Source: UBA5066 sp046331465 (lineage in GTDB: Bacteria > Acidobacteriota > Thermoanaerobaculia > UBA5066). Taken from it: a DNA stretch of 64,000 nucleotides. Made by a program: the position numbers and the translations under genes. The stretch's first letter is position 1. The number at the start of each line of letters is the position of its first letter. Under the pieces are notes generated by a model, which saw only the letters and a program-made list of their open reading frames with translations, ran no database searches and had not been told where the DNA came from. The DNA is taken from the NCBI GenBank assembly GCA_046331465.1, contig JAXLQV010000002.1, positions 124,001-188,000 on the forward strand, read 5' to 3'. Positions 18,983 to 27,553 of the stretch are shown piece by piece.

Positions 18983-19384
18983 ATGCGTCGACCCACCCCC
19001 GCGTCCCTCGCCGTACCGCTCCTCGCCGCCGCGCTCTTCCTGGCGGCCCCCGCCGACGGGAAGACGACGAAGAAGAAGAAGTCCCACGCCCCGGCGCCGA
19101 CCCCGACCCCGCGTCCGTACTACGGGCCGCCCGCGCCGACGCCGGAGCCCCTCCTCCGCGCGGCCGGGGCCTGCATGGAGTTCACCCCCGGGCAGCACAT
19201 CGTGGTGGCCGAGGTGGGTGCGACGGGCCGGGTCTTCCGGGTCAACGCCGACACCCGGATCGAGGCCGACGTGAGGAAGGGGGCCCGGGTGAGGGTCCTC
19301 TACGTCGACGGGCCCGAGGGCCCGGTCGCCCGGAAGGTCCTGCCCGGCCCGGCGGGGGCGACGCCCCCCACGCCGTCGCCGTGA
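18983..19384 (+). CDS. Small secreted protein of unknown function
   Basis: 133 aa. Signal peptide to about residue 26 (ASLAVPLLAAALFLAAPADG), then a Lys/Pro-rich linker (KTTKKKK, PAPTPTPRP) and a compact domain of about 65 residues from FTPGQHIVVAEVG to VRVLYVDGPEGPVARKV. The domain looks like a small beta-barrel reminiscent of periplasmic OB-like folds, but I do not recognise a family. It is divergent from moxR and convergent to trxA, and stands alone. Signal-peptide call is good; function unknown. Confidence 0.7.
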   Translation: MRRPTPASLAVPLLAAALFLAAPADGKTTKKKKSHAPAPTPTPRPYYGPPAPTPEPLLRAAGACMEFTPGQHIVVAEVGATGRVFRVNADTRIEADVRKGARVRVLYVDGPEGPVARKVLPGPAGATPPTPSP

Positions 19385-19388
19385 CGCG

Positions 19389-19415
19389 GCGGGCCCGCCG
19401 GCGTGGCGGGCCCGC
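19389..19415. terminator. Bidirectional hairpin between convergent genes
   Basis: Perfect 11-bp stem (GCGGGCCCGCC and its complement) with a 5-nt loop, sitting between the ends of the small secreted protein gene and trxA. No T-tract on either side, so termination may rely on the stem alone or on Rho. Confidence 0.55.
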
Positions 19416-19423
19416 TCCGCGGA

Positions 19424-19753
19424 TCAGGCGACGTGCTGCTGGAACTTCTGCTCGAGCGCGGCCTGCGAGGCGAAGCCGATGACGCGCTCGACGACGACCC
19501 CGCCCTTGAAGAGCATGAGCGTCGGGATCGACATGATGTTGTACTTCTCGGCGATCGACGGGTGGTCGTCGACGTTCACCTTGCCGACCTTGACGGTCTC
19601 GCCCCACTTCCCCGCGAGCGCCTCGACGACCGGGGCGACCTGGCGGCACGGGCCGCACCAGACGGCCCAGAAGTCGACGAGGACGGGCTTCTCGCTCTTG
19701 AGCACCACCTGGTCGAAGTTGGCGGCGGTGAACTCCTGGAGGTTTCCTGCCAT
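19424..19753 (-). CDS. trxA: Thioredoxin
   Basis: 109 aa, single thioredoxin fold. Active site FWAVWCGPCRQ with Cys33 and Cys36; the cis-Pro loop is MSIPTLMLFKGG. Cytoplasmic disulfide reductant; thioredoxin reductase is not in the window. ATG 19753 has an AAAGGAA Shine-Dalgarno at good spacing. The secreted glutathione peroxidase further on (57364-57918) carries a thioredoxin-type resolving Cys, but it is exported, so a direct partnership is not implied. Divergent from rsmA. Confidence 0.97.
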   Translation of the reverse strand: MAGNLQEFTAANFDQVVLKSEKPVLVDFWAVWCGPCRQVAPVVEALAGKWGETVKVGKVNVDDHPSIAEKYNIMSIPTLMLFKGGVVVERVIGFASQAALEQKFQQHVA

Positions 19754-19811
19754 ACGGGTTCCTTTCTTCCGGACGGGCGGCGGCGCCCGGGGGGGCGGCC
19801 ACCGGGGGCGC

Positions 19812-19821
19812 ATGGTAGGTT
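19812..19821. promoter_or_regulatory. Overlapping divergent -10 candidates for trxA (-) and rsmA (+)
   Basis: Plus-strand TAGGTT (19816-19821) ends 7 nt before the rsmA GTG. Minus-strand TACCAT (19812-19817) would give trxA a leader of about 50 nt, which contains its Shine-Dalgarno sequence. The two hexamers share two bases, so the promoters would compete. Confidence 0.4.
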
Positions 19822-19828
19822 GGCGCTC

Positions 19829-20638
19829 GTGAGAGCGTCAAGGAGACCTCGCCTCGGCCAGAACTTCCTCTCGAGCCCGCGCACGGCGGCGAGGATCGTC
19901 GACGCGCTCGCGGCGCCGCCCGGGAGCTGGGTCGTCGAGGTCGGGCCGGGACGCGGCGCCCTGACGCGCCCGCTCCTGGCGCGCGGGATCCGGGTCGTCG
20001 CGATCGAGGTCGATCCCCGCCTCGCCGCGCGCCTCCGCGAGGAGCTCGGCGGAGACGACTTCCGCGTCGTCGAGGCGGACGCGCTCGAGGTCGACCCGGC
20101 CACGGCGCTCGGGGAGGCGGGTGCCACGCCCCCCGTCCCGCTCGTCGCGAACCTCCCGTACGAGTCGGCGACGCCGATGGTCCGCGCCTTCGCCCGCCGC
20201 CCGGGGCTCTTCTCGAGGCTCGTCGTGATGGTGCAGCGCGAGGTGGCCGAGCGGATCTGCGGGCGGCCGGGGGACGACGGCTACGGCTTCCTCTCGGTCG
20301 ACCTCGCGTTCCACGCGAAGGCCCGCCGCCTCTTCGACGTCCCGCCGGGGGACTTCACGCCGCGGCCGAAGGTCGTCTCCTCGGTCGTCGAGCTCGTCCC
20401 CGTGGCGCCGCCGGACGACGCGGCGGCGGCCATCGCCGTCGCGTCGGCGGGCTTCGCCGGGCGCAGGAAGGTGCTGACGAACGCGCTCGGCGCCGCCTGG
20501 GGCCGGGACGCCGCGGCGGCCGCGGTCGCGGCCGCGGGGCTTCCCCCGACCGCGCGGGCCGAGGAGCTGCCGCCGGAGGCGTTCCTCGCCCTCGCGCGGC
20601 TCCTCGGGTCTCGTCCCGTCCCGCCCGCGGGCCGCTGA
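19829..20638 (+). CDS. rsmA: 16S rRNA dimethyladenosine transferase (KsgA)
   Basis: 269 aa. It dimethylates two adjacent adenosines in the 3'-terminal helix of 16S rRNA. Typical start RPRLGQNFL, SAM motif I VEVGPGRGALT, acidic motif IEVDPRLA, catalytic motif IV NLPYESATP, and FTPRPKV(V)SS near the C-terminal lobe. GTG 19829 is chosen because it places the conserved RLGQNF about 9 residues in and sits 7 nt after a TAGGTT box; a TTG 9 bp further upstream is possible. Head of the co-directional run rsmA-uppP-ftsK-fmt-rsmB. Confidence 0.95.
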   Translation: MRASRRPRLGQNFLSSPRTAARIVDALAAPPGSWVVEVGPGRGALTRPLLARGIRVVAIEVDPRLAARLREELGGDDFRVVEADALEVDPATALGEAGATPPVPLVANLPYESATPMVRAFARRPGLFSRLVVMVQREVAERICGRPGDDGYGFLSVDLAFHAKARRLFDVPPGDFTPRPKVVSSVVELVPVAPPDDAAAAIAVASAGFAGRRKVLTNALGAAWGRDAAAAAVAAAGLPPTARAEELPPEAFLALARLLGSRPVPPAGR

Positions 20639-20665
20639 CGGCGCGGGGCGCGCGCCCCGGCCTGC

Positions 20666-20671
20666 TAAACT
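20666..20671 (+). promoter_or_regulatory. Candidate extended -10 element for uppP, leaderless type
   Basis: CCTGC-TAAACT followed by 6 nt and then GTG 20678. A TGn extension precedes the hexamer; no -35 box and no Shine-Dalgarno sequence are visible. Confidence 0.55.
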
Positions 20672-20677
20672 CCGTCG

Positions 20678-21514
20678 GTGTCGGTCACGTTCTGGCAGGC
20701 GGTCCTGCTGGGGGCCTTGCAGGGTCTGACCGAGTTCCTGCCGGTCTCCTCGAGCGCCCACCTCATCCTCGCGCAGAGGCTTCTGCCCGGTTTCTCCCAG
20801 CCCGGGATCCTCTTCGACGTCATGCTCCACGTCGGGACCCTCGCGGCGGTCGTCCTCTACTTCCGCGGGAAGATCGGCGGCCTCCTCGCCGGCGCCGTCT
20901 CGCGGGACGCCTCCCGGCGGCGGGACGCGTGGCGCGTGGCGCTCCTCCTCGCCGTCTCCGTCGGCCTCACCGGCGCGATCACGCTCCCCCTGAAGAAGCT
21001 CGCGCTCGAGGGGATGGAGAGCCTCCCGAAGATCGGGATGGCGCTGCTCGCCACGTCGGCTCTCCTCGCGCTCGCGCAGGCCGTCGGGGCGCGGCGGGGC
21101 GAAGGGGGGCGTACGCTCGAGGAGATGCGCCTCTCCGACGCCGCGCTCGTCGGCGCGTGCCAGTCGCTCTCCGCGGTCTTCCACGGCTTCTCGCGCTCGG
21201 GGAACACGATCTCGATGGGCCTCTTCGCGGGCCTGTCGCGGCGCGCGGCGGCCGAGTACTCCTTCCTCCTCTCGGTGCCGACGATCCTCGCCGCGGCGCT
21301 CGTCGAGAACCTGAGCGAGTACCGCCACACGGGCCACCTCGTCACGGACGGCAGCCACGCCGGGGTGTACGTCGCCGGGATGGCGACGGCCGCCGTGGTC
21401 GGCTACCTCGCCGTCGCCAGCCTCCTGAAGATCGTCGTCTCGATGAAGCTCCAGCCCTTCGTCGCCTACACCGCGCTCCTCGGCGCCGCGGTCCTCGCCG
21501 TGGGCCTCTCCTGA
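20678..21514 (+). CDS. uppP: Undecaprenyl-diphosphate phosphatase (BacA/UppP family)
   Basis: 278 aa, integral membrane protein with about eight helices. It recycles C55-PP to the lipid carrier used in cell-wall synthesis. Region I GLTEFLPVSSSAHL (16-29) is intact with its key Glu. Region II, normally PG-x-SRSG-x-T, here reads HGFSRSGNT, so the usual Pro is His while the catalytic Arg and Ser are kept. GTG 20678 gives the family length. ftsK starts 5 bp after its stop, so they are probably co-transcribed. Confidence 0.92.
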   Translation: MSVTFWQAVLLGALQGLTEFLPVSSSAHLILAQRLLPGFSQPGILFDVMLHVGTLAAVVLYFRGKIGGLLAGAVSRDASRRRDAWRVALLLAVSVGLTGAITLPLKKLALEGMESLPKIGMALLATSALLALAQAVGARRGEGGRTLEEMRLSDAALVGACQSLSAVFHGFSRSGNTISMGLFAGLSRRAAAEYSFLLSVPTILAAALVENLSEYRHTGHLVTDGSHAGVYVAGMATAAVVGYLAVASLLKIVVSMKLQPFVAYTALLGAAVLAVGLS

Positions 21515-21519
21515 CGCCG

Positions 21520-23997
21520 ATGACCGAGAGCCCCCGGCCGCCCGAAACCCCGCACCGCCGCCGGGACGAGTTCCTCGGCATCCTCCTCGTGGCGGCCGGC
21601 CTCCTCCTCGTGGCGTCTCTCTTCTCGTACGACGCGACCGACCCCTCGCTCTTCTCGTCCGTCGCCGACCCCGACGCGCGGCCGGGCAACTGGGCGGGGC
21701 GCGTCGGCGCCTCCTTCGCGGACGGGGCGCTCCAGTTCTTCGGCTTCGCGGCGTTCGTGCTGCCGCTCGTCGTCGTCGCGCTCGGCGTCGCGCGCTTCCG
21801 CTCGCGCGCGCTCGGCGCCTGGGGGACCAAGGCGCTCGGGCTCGCCGTCGTCCTCTTCTCGGCCGCGCCGCTCTGCCACCTCGCCTTCGGGCGCCCGCAG
21901 ATCCTCGGCGGCGGCCTCGGCGCGGGCGGGTTCGTCGGCGACCTCGTCGCCGGGGCGTTCGTCGCGGCCCTGAACCCGCCCGGCGCGGCGATCGCGCTCT
22001 CGGCGGCGCTCCTCATCGGCGTCCTCCTCGTCGCCTCGCTCTCGCTCGGCGACGCGATCCGCGCCGCCACGCTCCGGGGCTCCGCGGGCTTCTCGGCGTG
22101 GAAGCTCGAGCGCGAGCGGAAGCGGCAGGTCGAGGAGAAGGAGCGGACGCGGCGGGCGGTCGTCCAGAAGCACCTCGAGCGGGCGCGCGAGGCGCCCCCC
22201 GCGGAGGTCGAGGAGGAGGAGGCCGGGGGCGAGGTCGTGCCGATCCCGTCGCTCGCGACGCTCCGCGTCCGCGAGCGGAGCGGCTCCGGGCAGTTCTCCA
22301 TCCGCCGCGCGGCGGGCGCCCCGGCCGTCGCGTCGGGCTCCGAGCCGGGCGTCGCGACGGGCGCCGCCTCCGCCCCGCCGCCCCCGCCGCCGCGTCCCGT
22401 CCCGGTCGCGCGCCCCGCGCAGCTGAAGAAGACCGAGCCGCCGCCGCAGCGCGTCCTCCCGTTCCCCTCGCCGAAGGAGTCGAACGGCTGGGTCTTCCCT
22501 CCCGAGAAGCTCCTCCGCCCCGCGCCGAAGCGGGACCGCGACAAGACGCGCGAGGAGTTCCAGCAGACGATGGAGCTCATCGCCGCCAAGTGCCTCGAGT
22601 TCGGCGTCGAGGGGGCGGTCGACAGCTACCGTCCCGGCCCGGTCGTCACGACGTACGAGTTCAAGCCGTCGGCCGGCGTGAAGGTCGCGCAGGTCGCCGG
22701 CCTCGAGAACGACCTCGCCCTCGCGCTCGCCGCCGAGAAGGTCCGCATCGAGAGGATCCCCGGCCGGGCCGCGATCGGGATCGAGGTGCCGAACCGGAAC
22801 CGCGACCTCATCTCGCTCCGCGAGATCGTCGAGAGCGAGAAGTTCAAGCGCAGCCCCTCTCTCCTGACGATCGCGCTCGGGATCGACGTCGAGGGGAGCC
22901 CCGTCGTCGCCGACCTCGCGCGGATGCCGCACCTCCTCGTCGCCGGCATGACGGGGGCGGGCAAGAGCGTCGGCGTGAACGGCATGATCACGTCGATCCT
23001 CTACAAGGCGCGCCCCGACGAGGTGAAGTTCATCTTCGTCGACCCGAAGATGAACGACATGAAGGACTACGACGACCTGCCGCACCTCCTCGTGCCGGTC
23101 GTCGTCGACCCGAAGAAGGCCGCGAACGCGCTGAAGTGGGCCGTCGACGAGATGGAGGGGCGCTACAAGCTCCTCTCCGAGTGGCCCGGCGTCCGGAACA
23201 TCGAGCAGTACAACGCGGCGATCCGGGACCCCGAGGCCGTCGCCGAGGTGAAGGAGAAGCTCGGCGAGAAGCTGAAGACGGACGGCCCCGAGGGGACGAT
23301 CTCGCCGATGCCCTACATCGTCGTCGTTATCGACGAGCTCGCGGACCTGATGATGACCGCCCCGAAGGACATCGAGGAGTCCGTCGCGCGGCTCGCGCAG
23401 AAGGCGCGCGCCGTCGGCATCCACCTCATCCTCGCGACGCAGCGCCCCTCCGTCGACGTCATCACCGGGACGATCAAGGCGAACCTCCCGTGCCGGATCT
23501 CCTACACGACGCGGACGAAGATCGACGCGCGGACGATCCTCGACGCGACGGGCGCCGAGGCGCTCCTCGGGCAGGGCGACATGCTCTTCCTCCCGCCGGG
23601 GACGTCGTACCTGCAGCGGGTCCACGGCGGCTACGTCTCGGGCGAGGAGATCAAGGAGATCTGCCGCTTCCTGAAGAAGCAGGCCAAGCCGATCTACGAC
23701 GACTCGGTCACGGCCGACCGCGAGGTCGTGATGGAGGCGAATGGCCGCGGCGGGAAGGCGGGCGCCGACGACGCCGACCCGATGTACGACCAGGCGGCGC
23801 GCCTCGTCGTGAGGGAGCGGATGGCCTCGATCTCGTTCCTCCAGCGGCGGCTCGAGATCGGCTTCTCCCGCGCGGGCAAGCTCATCGACATGATGCAGCG
23901 CGACGGCATCGTCGGCCCGCCGAGCGGGGGAGCGAAGAGCCGCGAGGTCCTCGTCCCGCCCGACTACTACGACGACGTCGACCGCCAGCCGCGCTGA
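21520..23997 (+). CDS. ftsK: DNA translocase FtsK
   Basis: 825 aa. About four N-terminal membrane helices (within residues 17-180) anchor it at the septum, followed by a charged and Pro-rich linker (about 190-330), then the RecA-like motor: Walker A GMTGAGKSV (476-484), Walker B VVVIDELADLMM, and a C-terminal winged-helix gamma domain (MYDQAARLV to GIVGPP) that reads KOPS-like sites. It pumps chromosome-dimer DNA through the septum and activates XerCD. The linker is shorter than in E. coli FtsK, nearer the SpoIIIE size class. Starts 5 bp after uppP. Confidence 0.96.
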   Translation: MTESPRPPETPHRRRDEFLGILLVAAGLLLVASLFSYDATDPSLFSSVADPDARPGNWAGRVGASFADGALQFFGFAAFVLPLVVVALGVARFRSRALGAWGTKALGLAVVLFSAAPLCHLAFGRPQILGGGLGAGGFVGDLVAGAFVAALNPPGAAIALSAALLIGVLLVASLSLGDAIRAATLRGSAGFSAWKLERERKRQVEEKERTRRAVVQKHLERAREAPPAEVEEEEAGGEVVPIPSLATLRVRERSGSGQFSIRRAAGAPAVASGSEPGVATGAASAPPPPPPRPVPVARPAQLKKTEPPPQRVLPFPSPKESNGWVFPPEKLLRPAPKRDRDKTREEFQQTMELIAAKCLEFGVEGAVDSYRPGPVVTTYEFKPSAGVKVAQVAGLENDLALALAAEKVRIERIPGRAAIGIEVPNRNRDLISLREIVESEKFKRSPSLLTIALGIDVEGSPVVADLARMPHLLVAGMTGAGKSVGVNGMITSILYKARPDEVKFIFVDPKMNDMKDYDDLPHLLVPVVVDPKKAANALKWAVDEMEGRYKLLSEWPGVRNIEQYNAAIRDPEAVAEVKEKLGEKLKTDGPEGTISPMPYIVVVIDELADLMMTAPKDIEESVARLAQKARAVGIHLILATQRPSVDVITGTIKANLPCRISYTTRTKIDARTILDATGAEALLGQGDMLFLPPGTSYLQRVHGGYVSGEEIKEICRFLKKQAKPIYDDSVTADREVVMEANGRGGKAGADDADPMYDQAARLVVRERMASISFLQRRLEIGFSRAGKLIDMMQRDGIVGPPSGGAKSREVLVPPDYYDDVDRQPR

Positions 23998-24016
23998 GCG
24001 GCGGCAGCGGACCCGG

Positions 24017-24943
24017 ATGCGCATCGTCTTCTTCGGCTCGCCCGACTTCGCCCTCCCCTCGCTCGACGCCCTCGTCGCCGCGGGCCACGGGCTCGCCCTC
24101 GTCGTCTCCCAGCCGGCCAAGCCGGTGGGGCGCTCGGGCGAGCTCTCCGACCCGCCGGTCGCGCGGCGCGCGAAGGAGCTCGGCCTCGCCGTCTTCCAGC
24201 CGCCGACGCTGAAGGACGACGGCGCCGTCGCGCGCCTCGCGGAGGCCCGCGCGGACCTCTTCGTCGTCGTCGCCTACGGGAAGATCCTCGCTCCGCGCGT
24301 CCTCGGCCTCCCGCGCCTCGGCTGCGTGAACGTCCACGGATCGGTCCTCCCGCGCTGGCGCGGCGCCTCGCCGGTGCAGGCCGCGCTCCTCGCCGGAGAC
24401 GCCGAGAGCGGCGTCTCGATCATGCGGATGGAGGCGGGGATGGACACCGGGCCGGTCTGGGCGGTGACCCGCGGGCCGGTCGGGGAGCGCGAGGACGCCG
24501 GCTCGCTCTCCGCGCGCCTCGCGCGCGAGGGGGCGGAGCTCCTCGTCGCGACCCTCCCGGCGATCGAGGCGGGGACGGTCTCCCCAGTGCCGCAGGACGA
24601 CGCGCACGCCACGCTCTGCCCGAAGATCCGACGCGAGGACGGCCAGGCCGACTTCGGGCGCCCCGCCCTGGAGCTCGCCCGGCGCCTCCGGGCGTTCACG
24701 CCGTGGCCGGGGCTCTTCGCGTTCCGCGCCGGGAAGCGCGTGAAGCTCCTCGAGGCCCGCGAGGCCCCGGGCCGCGCCGGCGCGCCGCCCGGAGAGGTCC
24801 TCGCCGCGGGGGAGGAGATCGTCGTCGCGTGCGGCGAGGGGGCGCTCGCGGTGACGCGCCTCCAGGCCGAGGGGCGGAGGCCCCTCGACGCCGGGACCTT
24901 CTCGCGGGGCGAGCGGGTCGCGCCGGGCGAGCGCTGGTCGTGA
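24017..24943 (+). CDS. fmt: Methionyl-tRNA formyltransferase
   Basis: 308 aa. It formylates initiator Met-tRNA using 10-formyl-THF. N-terminal formyltransferase fold begins MRIVFFGSPDFALPSL; the catalytic region reads VNVHGSVLPRWRGASPVQ (Asn, His and the SLLPRWRGA-type loop) and GMDTGPV. A C-terminal OB-like tRNA-binding domain follows from about residue 205. ATG 24017 is 19 bp after ftsK. The more common neighbour def is absent; rsmB follows with a 4-bp overlap, which is the usual fmt-rsmB order. Confidence 0.95.
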   Translation: MRIVFFGSPDFALPSLDALVAAGHGLALVVSQPAKPVGRSGELSDPPVARRAKELGLAVFQPPTLKDDGAVARLAEARADLFVVVAYGKILAPRVLGLPRLGCVNVHGSVLPRWRGASPVQAALLAGDAESGVSIMRMEAGMDTGPVWAVTRGPVGEREDAGSLSARLAREGAELLVATLPAIEAGTVSPVPQDDAHATLCPKIRREDGQADFGRPALELARRLRAFTPWPGLFAFRAGKRVKLLEAREAPGRAGAPPGEVLAAGEEIVVACGEGALAVTRLQAEGRRPLDAGTFSRGERVAPGERWS

Positions 24944-26304
24944 CGGGGCGGGCACCGGCCGCCGGGGCGGCGACCGTCCGCGCCCTCGCCGTCGACCTCC
25001 TCGTCCGCGTCGAGCGCGACCGCGCGTTCGCCGCGCCGCTCCTCGCGGCGCGCGAGGGGAGCCTGCCGCCGCGCGACCGGCCGCTCCTCCGGAGCCTCGT
25101 CCGCTCCGTCCTCCGCAACCGCGCGCTCCTCGACCACGTCCTCGCGCGCAGCCTCTCGCGCCCGATCGACGGGCTCGACGCCGGGGTCCGGGCCGCGCTC
25201 CGCGTCGGCGCGGCGCAGCTCCTCCTCTTCGACCGGATCCCTCCGCACGCGGCGGTCGGGGAGACCGTCGAGGCGGTCCGCGCGACGTCGCCGCGCGCGT
25301 CCGGGCTCGTCAACGCCGTCCTCCGGAAGGTCGCCTCCGCCGGGCGGCCGGCGCGCGTCGTCCTCCCCGCCGGCGCCGGCCTCGTCGAGCGGCTTGCGCT
25401 CGAGACCTCGCACCCGGCCTGGCTCGTCGCGCGCTGGGTCGCCGACCTCGGCGCCGACGCCGCGGAGGCCGCCCTCCGCGACGACGACGCGGACGCGCCG
25501 GTCGACGTCCTCCTCGACCCGCGGGACGGCGACGTCGGGGCGCTCCGCGCGCGCCTTCGGGAAGAGGGGCTCGACGGGACGCCCTCGCCCTGGGCGCCGC
25601 TCGCCCTCACGCTCTCCTCGTCCTCCGCGGGGAGCCACCCGGAGATCGCCTCGGGGAGGCTCGCCGTCGTCGACGTCGCCGCGCAGGCGATGTGCGAGCT
25701 CGTCGCGCCGGCCGACGTCGTCGTCGACCTCGCGGCCGCGCCCGGCGGCAAGACGCGGACGCTCCTGGCGCGCGGGATCGCGCGGCGCGTCGTCGCCCTC
25801 GAGCGGAACCCGACGCGCTCCCGCCGGCTCGCCGCCGCGCTCCGCGCGGCGGGGCGCGGCGACCAGGCGCTCGTCGTGAGGGCCGACTCCTCCCGGCCGC
25901 CGCTCCCGCGCGGGGCCTTCCGGTCGGTCCTCCTCGACGCGCCCTGCTCCGGCACGGGGACGCTCCGGAAGAACCCCGAGATCCGCTGGCGGCTCGCGCC
26001 CGGCGACCTCGCGTCGCTCGCGCGCGCCCAGCGCGCGCTCCTCCACGCGGCGCTCGACCTCTGCGCCCCGGGCGGGACGGCCGTCTACGTCACCTGCTCG
26101 CTCGAGCCGGAGGAGAACGAGGAGGTCGTCGGCGCCGTCCTCGCCGAGCGCGGCGACGCCTCCGTCTCCGTCCCGGATCGGGGCTCCCTTCCCGCTCCGC
26201 TCGCGGCGGCCCGCCGGCCGGGCGGGTTCTTCCGGGTCGCGCCGGGCCCCTCGAACGACGGTTTCTCCGCCACCATCCTCCGGAAGGACGGAGGGAGCCG
26301 CTGA
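24940..26304 (+). CDS. rsmB: 16S rRNA (cytosine-5) methyltransferase RsmB (Sun)
   Basis: 454 aa. N-terminal NusB-like helical domain (about 10-135) and a C-terminal Rossmann SAM methyltransferase. SAM loop VVDLAAAPGGKT, catalytic motif IV LDAPCSGTGTLRKNPEIRW and motif VI YVTCSLEPEENE each supply one of the two cysteines used by m5C RNA methylases. GTG 24940 overlaps the fmt stop (GTGA) and there is no usable ATG nearby. Last gene of this operon; the hup promoter begins 16 bp after its stop. Confidence 0.94.
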   Translation: MTGRAPAAGAATVRALAVDLLVRVERDRAFAAPLLAAREGSLPPRDRPLLRSLVRSVLRNRALLDHVLARSLSRPIDGLDAGVRAALRVGAAQLLLFDRIPPHAAVGETVEAVRATSPRASGLVNAVLRKVASAGRPARVVLPAGAGLVERLALETSHPAWLVARWVADLGADAAEAALRDDDADAPVDVLLDPRDGDVGALRARLREEGLDGTPSPWAPLALTLSSSSAGSHPEIASGRLAVVDVAAQAMCELVAPADVVVDLAAAPGGKTRTLLARGIARRVVALERNPTRSRRLAAALRAAGRGDQALVVRADSSRPPLPRGAFRSVLLDAPCSGTGTLRKNPEIRWRLAPGDLASLARAQRALLHAALDLCAPGGTAVYVTCSLEPEENEEVVGAVLAERGDASVSVPDRGSLPAPLAAARRPGGFFRVAPGPSNDGFSATILRKDGGSR

Positions 26305-26320
26305 ATACGCGGCTTTTCCG

Positions 26321-26349
26321 TTGACAAGGCCGGAGCGGAATCCTACATT
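26321..26349 (+). promoter_or_regulatory. Strong sigma-70-type promoter of the HU gene
   Basis: TTGACA (26321-26326), 17-bp spacer, TACATT (26344-26349). This is one of only two near-consensus -35/-10 pairs I can see, the other being at groESL. It predicts a leader of about 75 nt ending in an AGGAGG Shine-Dalgarno before ATG 26432, consistent with a highly expressed gene. Confidence 0.8.
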
Positions 26350-26431
26350 TCCGCTGTTCCAAGAAACGTGACGCTTTCCGGGGCTCGACCCCGGAGACAG
26401 CACGACAGAGAGAAAGAGGAGGATCCACAAC

Positions 26432-26719
26432 ATGGCCGGTAAAGCCGAGATCGTCGACGCGATTTCCAAGGACACCGAGCTGTCGAAGAAGGATGCGACG
26501 GCTGCCTTCGAGGCGTTCGTCAACTCGATCGCCGAGAACCTGAAGAAGGGCGAGCGCGTCGCCGTCCCGGGCCTCGGGATCTTCAGCGTCGCCGACCGCA
26601 AGGCCCGCACGGGCATCAACCCGCAGACGAAGGCGAAGATCAAGATCGCCGCGTCGAAGGTCGCGAAGTTCAAGGCCGGCAAGGACCTCAAGACGCTTCT
26701 CAACAAGAAGCGGAAGTAG
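26432..26719 (+). CDS. hup: HU-family DNA-binding protein
   Basis: 95 aa, complete HU/IHF fold. Begins MAGKAEIVDAISK, has the GERVAVPGLGIFSV arm base, and the DNA-gripping beta arm around ARTGINPQTKAKIKI; a Lys/Arg-rich end follows. It compacts and bends DNA as a homodimer. The window gives no evidence for IHF over HU, but the generic arm and the strong promoter favour HU. AGGAGG is well placed before ATG 26432. Flanked by its own promoter and three tandem hairpins, so it is a monocistronic, strongly expressed unit. Confidence 0.95.
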   Translation: MAGKAEIVDAISKDTELSKKDATAAFEAFVNSIAENLKKGERVAVPGLGIFSVADRKARTGINPQTKAKIKIAASKVAKFKAGKDLKTLLNKKRK

Positions 26720-26738
26720 CCTCGCTTCAGAACGGCGC

Positions 26739-26777
26739 GGGGGGCCTCGGCCCCCCGTGGCGGAGGCAAGACCTCCG
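26739..26777 (+). terminator. Two tandem hairpins downstream of the HU gene
   Basis: The first is GGGGGGCC / GGCCCCCC at 26739-26756 with a tight loop. The second is CGGAGG-CAAGA-CCTCCG at 26761-26777. Neither has a T-tract; they probably protect the mRNA 3' end or assist the terminator that follows. Confidence 0.5.
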
Positions 26778-26780
26778 AGA

Positions 26781-26811
26781 CGCCCCGGGCTCCCCGGGGC
26801 GTTTCGTCTTT
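26781..26811 (+). terminator. Rho-independent terminator of the HU gene
   Basis: Nine-bp stem CGCCCCGGG / CCCGGGGCG with loop CTC (26781-26801), followed by the T-rich tail TTTCGTCTTT. It is third in a row after two other hairpins. Confidence 0.75.
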
Positions 26812-26833
26812 CCGCCGGCCGCGGCGCGGCCCG

Positions 26834-26839
26834 TATCAT
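26834..26839 (+). promoter_or_regulatory. Candidate -10 element for the rhomboid gene, leaderless type
   Basis: TATCAT ends 9 nt before GTG 26849; no Shine-Dalgarno sequence in the short gap and no clear -35 box. Confidence 0.5.
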
Positions 26840-26848
26840 CCGCGCTGC

Positions 26849-27553
26849 GTGATCCCGCTCCGCGACACGATCCCGAGCCGCTCCGTCCCGCTCGTCAACG
26901 GGGTCCTCGTCGCCGCCTGCGTCGGCGTCTTCGTCCTCCAGCTCCTCTCGGGGAACGGCGGCGAGGCGCTCGTCGCGAGGTTCGGGTTCGTCCCCGCGCG
27001 GCTCTTCCACGCGTCGGAGCTCGGCCCCGGGAGCCTCGCGCTCGGCGTGACGGGCCTCTTCTCCTCGATGTTCCTCCACGGCGGGCTCCTCCACCTCGCC
27101 GGGAACATGCTCTTCCTCTGGATCTTCGGAGACAACGTCGAGGACGCGCTCGGACACGGCCGCTACCTCCTCTTCTACTTCGGCAGCGGCGTCCTCGCGG
27201 CGTTCTTCCAGGGGCTCCTCGCGCCGGCCTCGGTCGTCCCGATGGTCGGCGCCTCGGGCGCGATCGCGGGCGTCCTCGGGGCCTACTTCGTCCTCTACCC
27301 GCACGCGCGCGTCGTCACGGTCGTCCCGCTCTTCTTCCTCTTCCCGCTCGTCGAGGTCCCGGCCTTCCTCTTCCTCCTCGGCTGGTTCCTCCTCCAGTTC
27401 TGGGAGGGCTCCGCGTCGCTCCTCGCCGCGGGGAAGGCGGCGGGGGGAGGAGTCGCCTGGTGGGCCCACGTCGGCGGGTTCGCGGCGGGGATCGCGCTCC
27501 TCGTCGTGCTGAAGCCCCGCCGCCGTCCGGCGCCGCGGAGCTGGATCCGGTGA
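26849..27553 (+). CDS. Rhomboid family intramembrane serine protease
   Basis: 234 aa, about six membrane helices. Catalytic Ser136 lies in GASGAIAGVLGAY and catalytic His207 in WWAHVGGFAAG; the helix-2 oxyanion-type residues HGGLLHLAGNMLFLWIFG are present. It cleaves membrane-protein substrates within the bilayer; substrates cannot be predicted. GTG 26849 is chosen from the -10 spacing and because the first helix starts 13 residues later. Its stop overlaps the next gene by 4 bp, so the two are co-translated. Confidence 0.93.
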   Translation: MIPLRDTIPSRSVPLVNGVLVAACVGVFVLQLLSGNGGEALVARFGFVPARLFHASELGPGSLALGVTGLFSSMFLHGGLLHLAGNMLFLWIFGDNVEDALGHGRYLLFYFGSGVLAAFFQGLLAPASVVPMVGASGAIAGVLGAYFVLYPHARVVTVVPLFFLFPLVEVPAFLFLLGWFLLQFWEGSASLLAAGKAAGGGVAWWAHVGGFAAGIALLVVLKPRRRPAPRSWIR

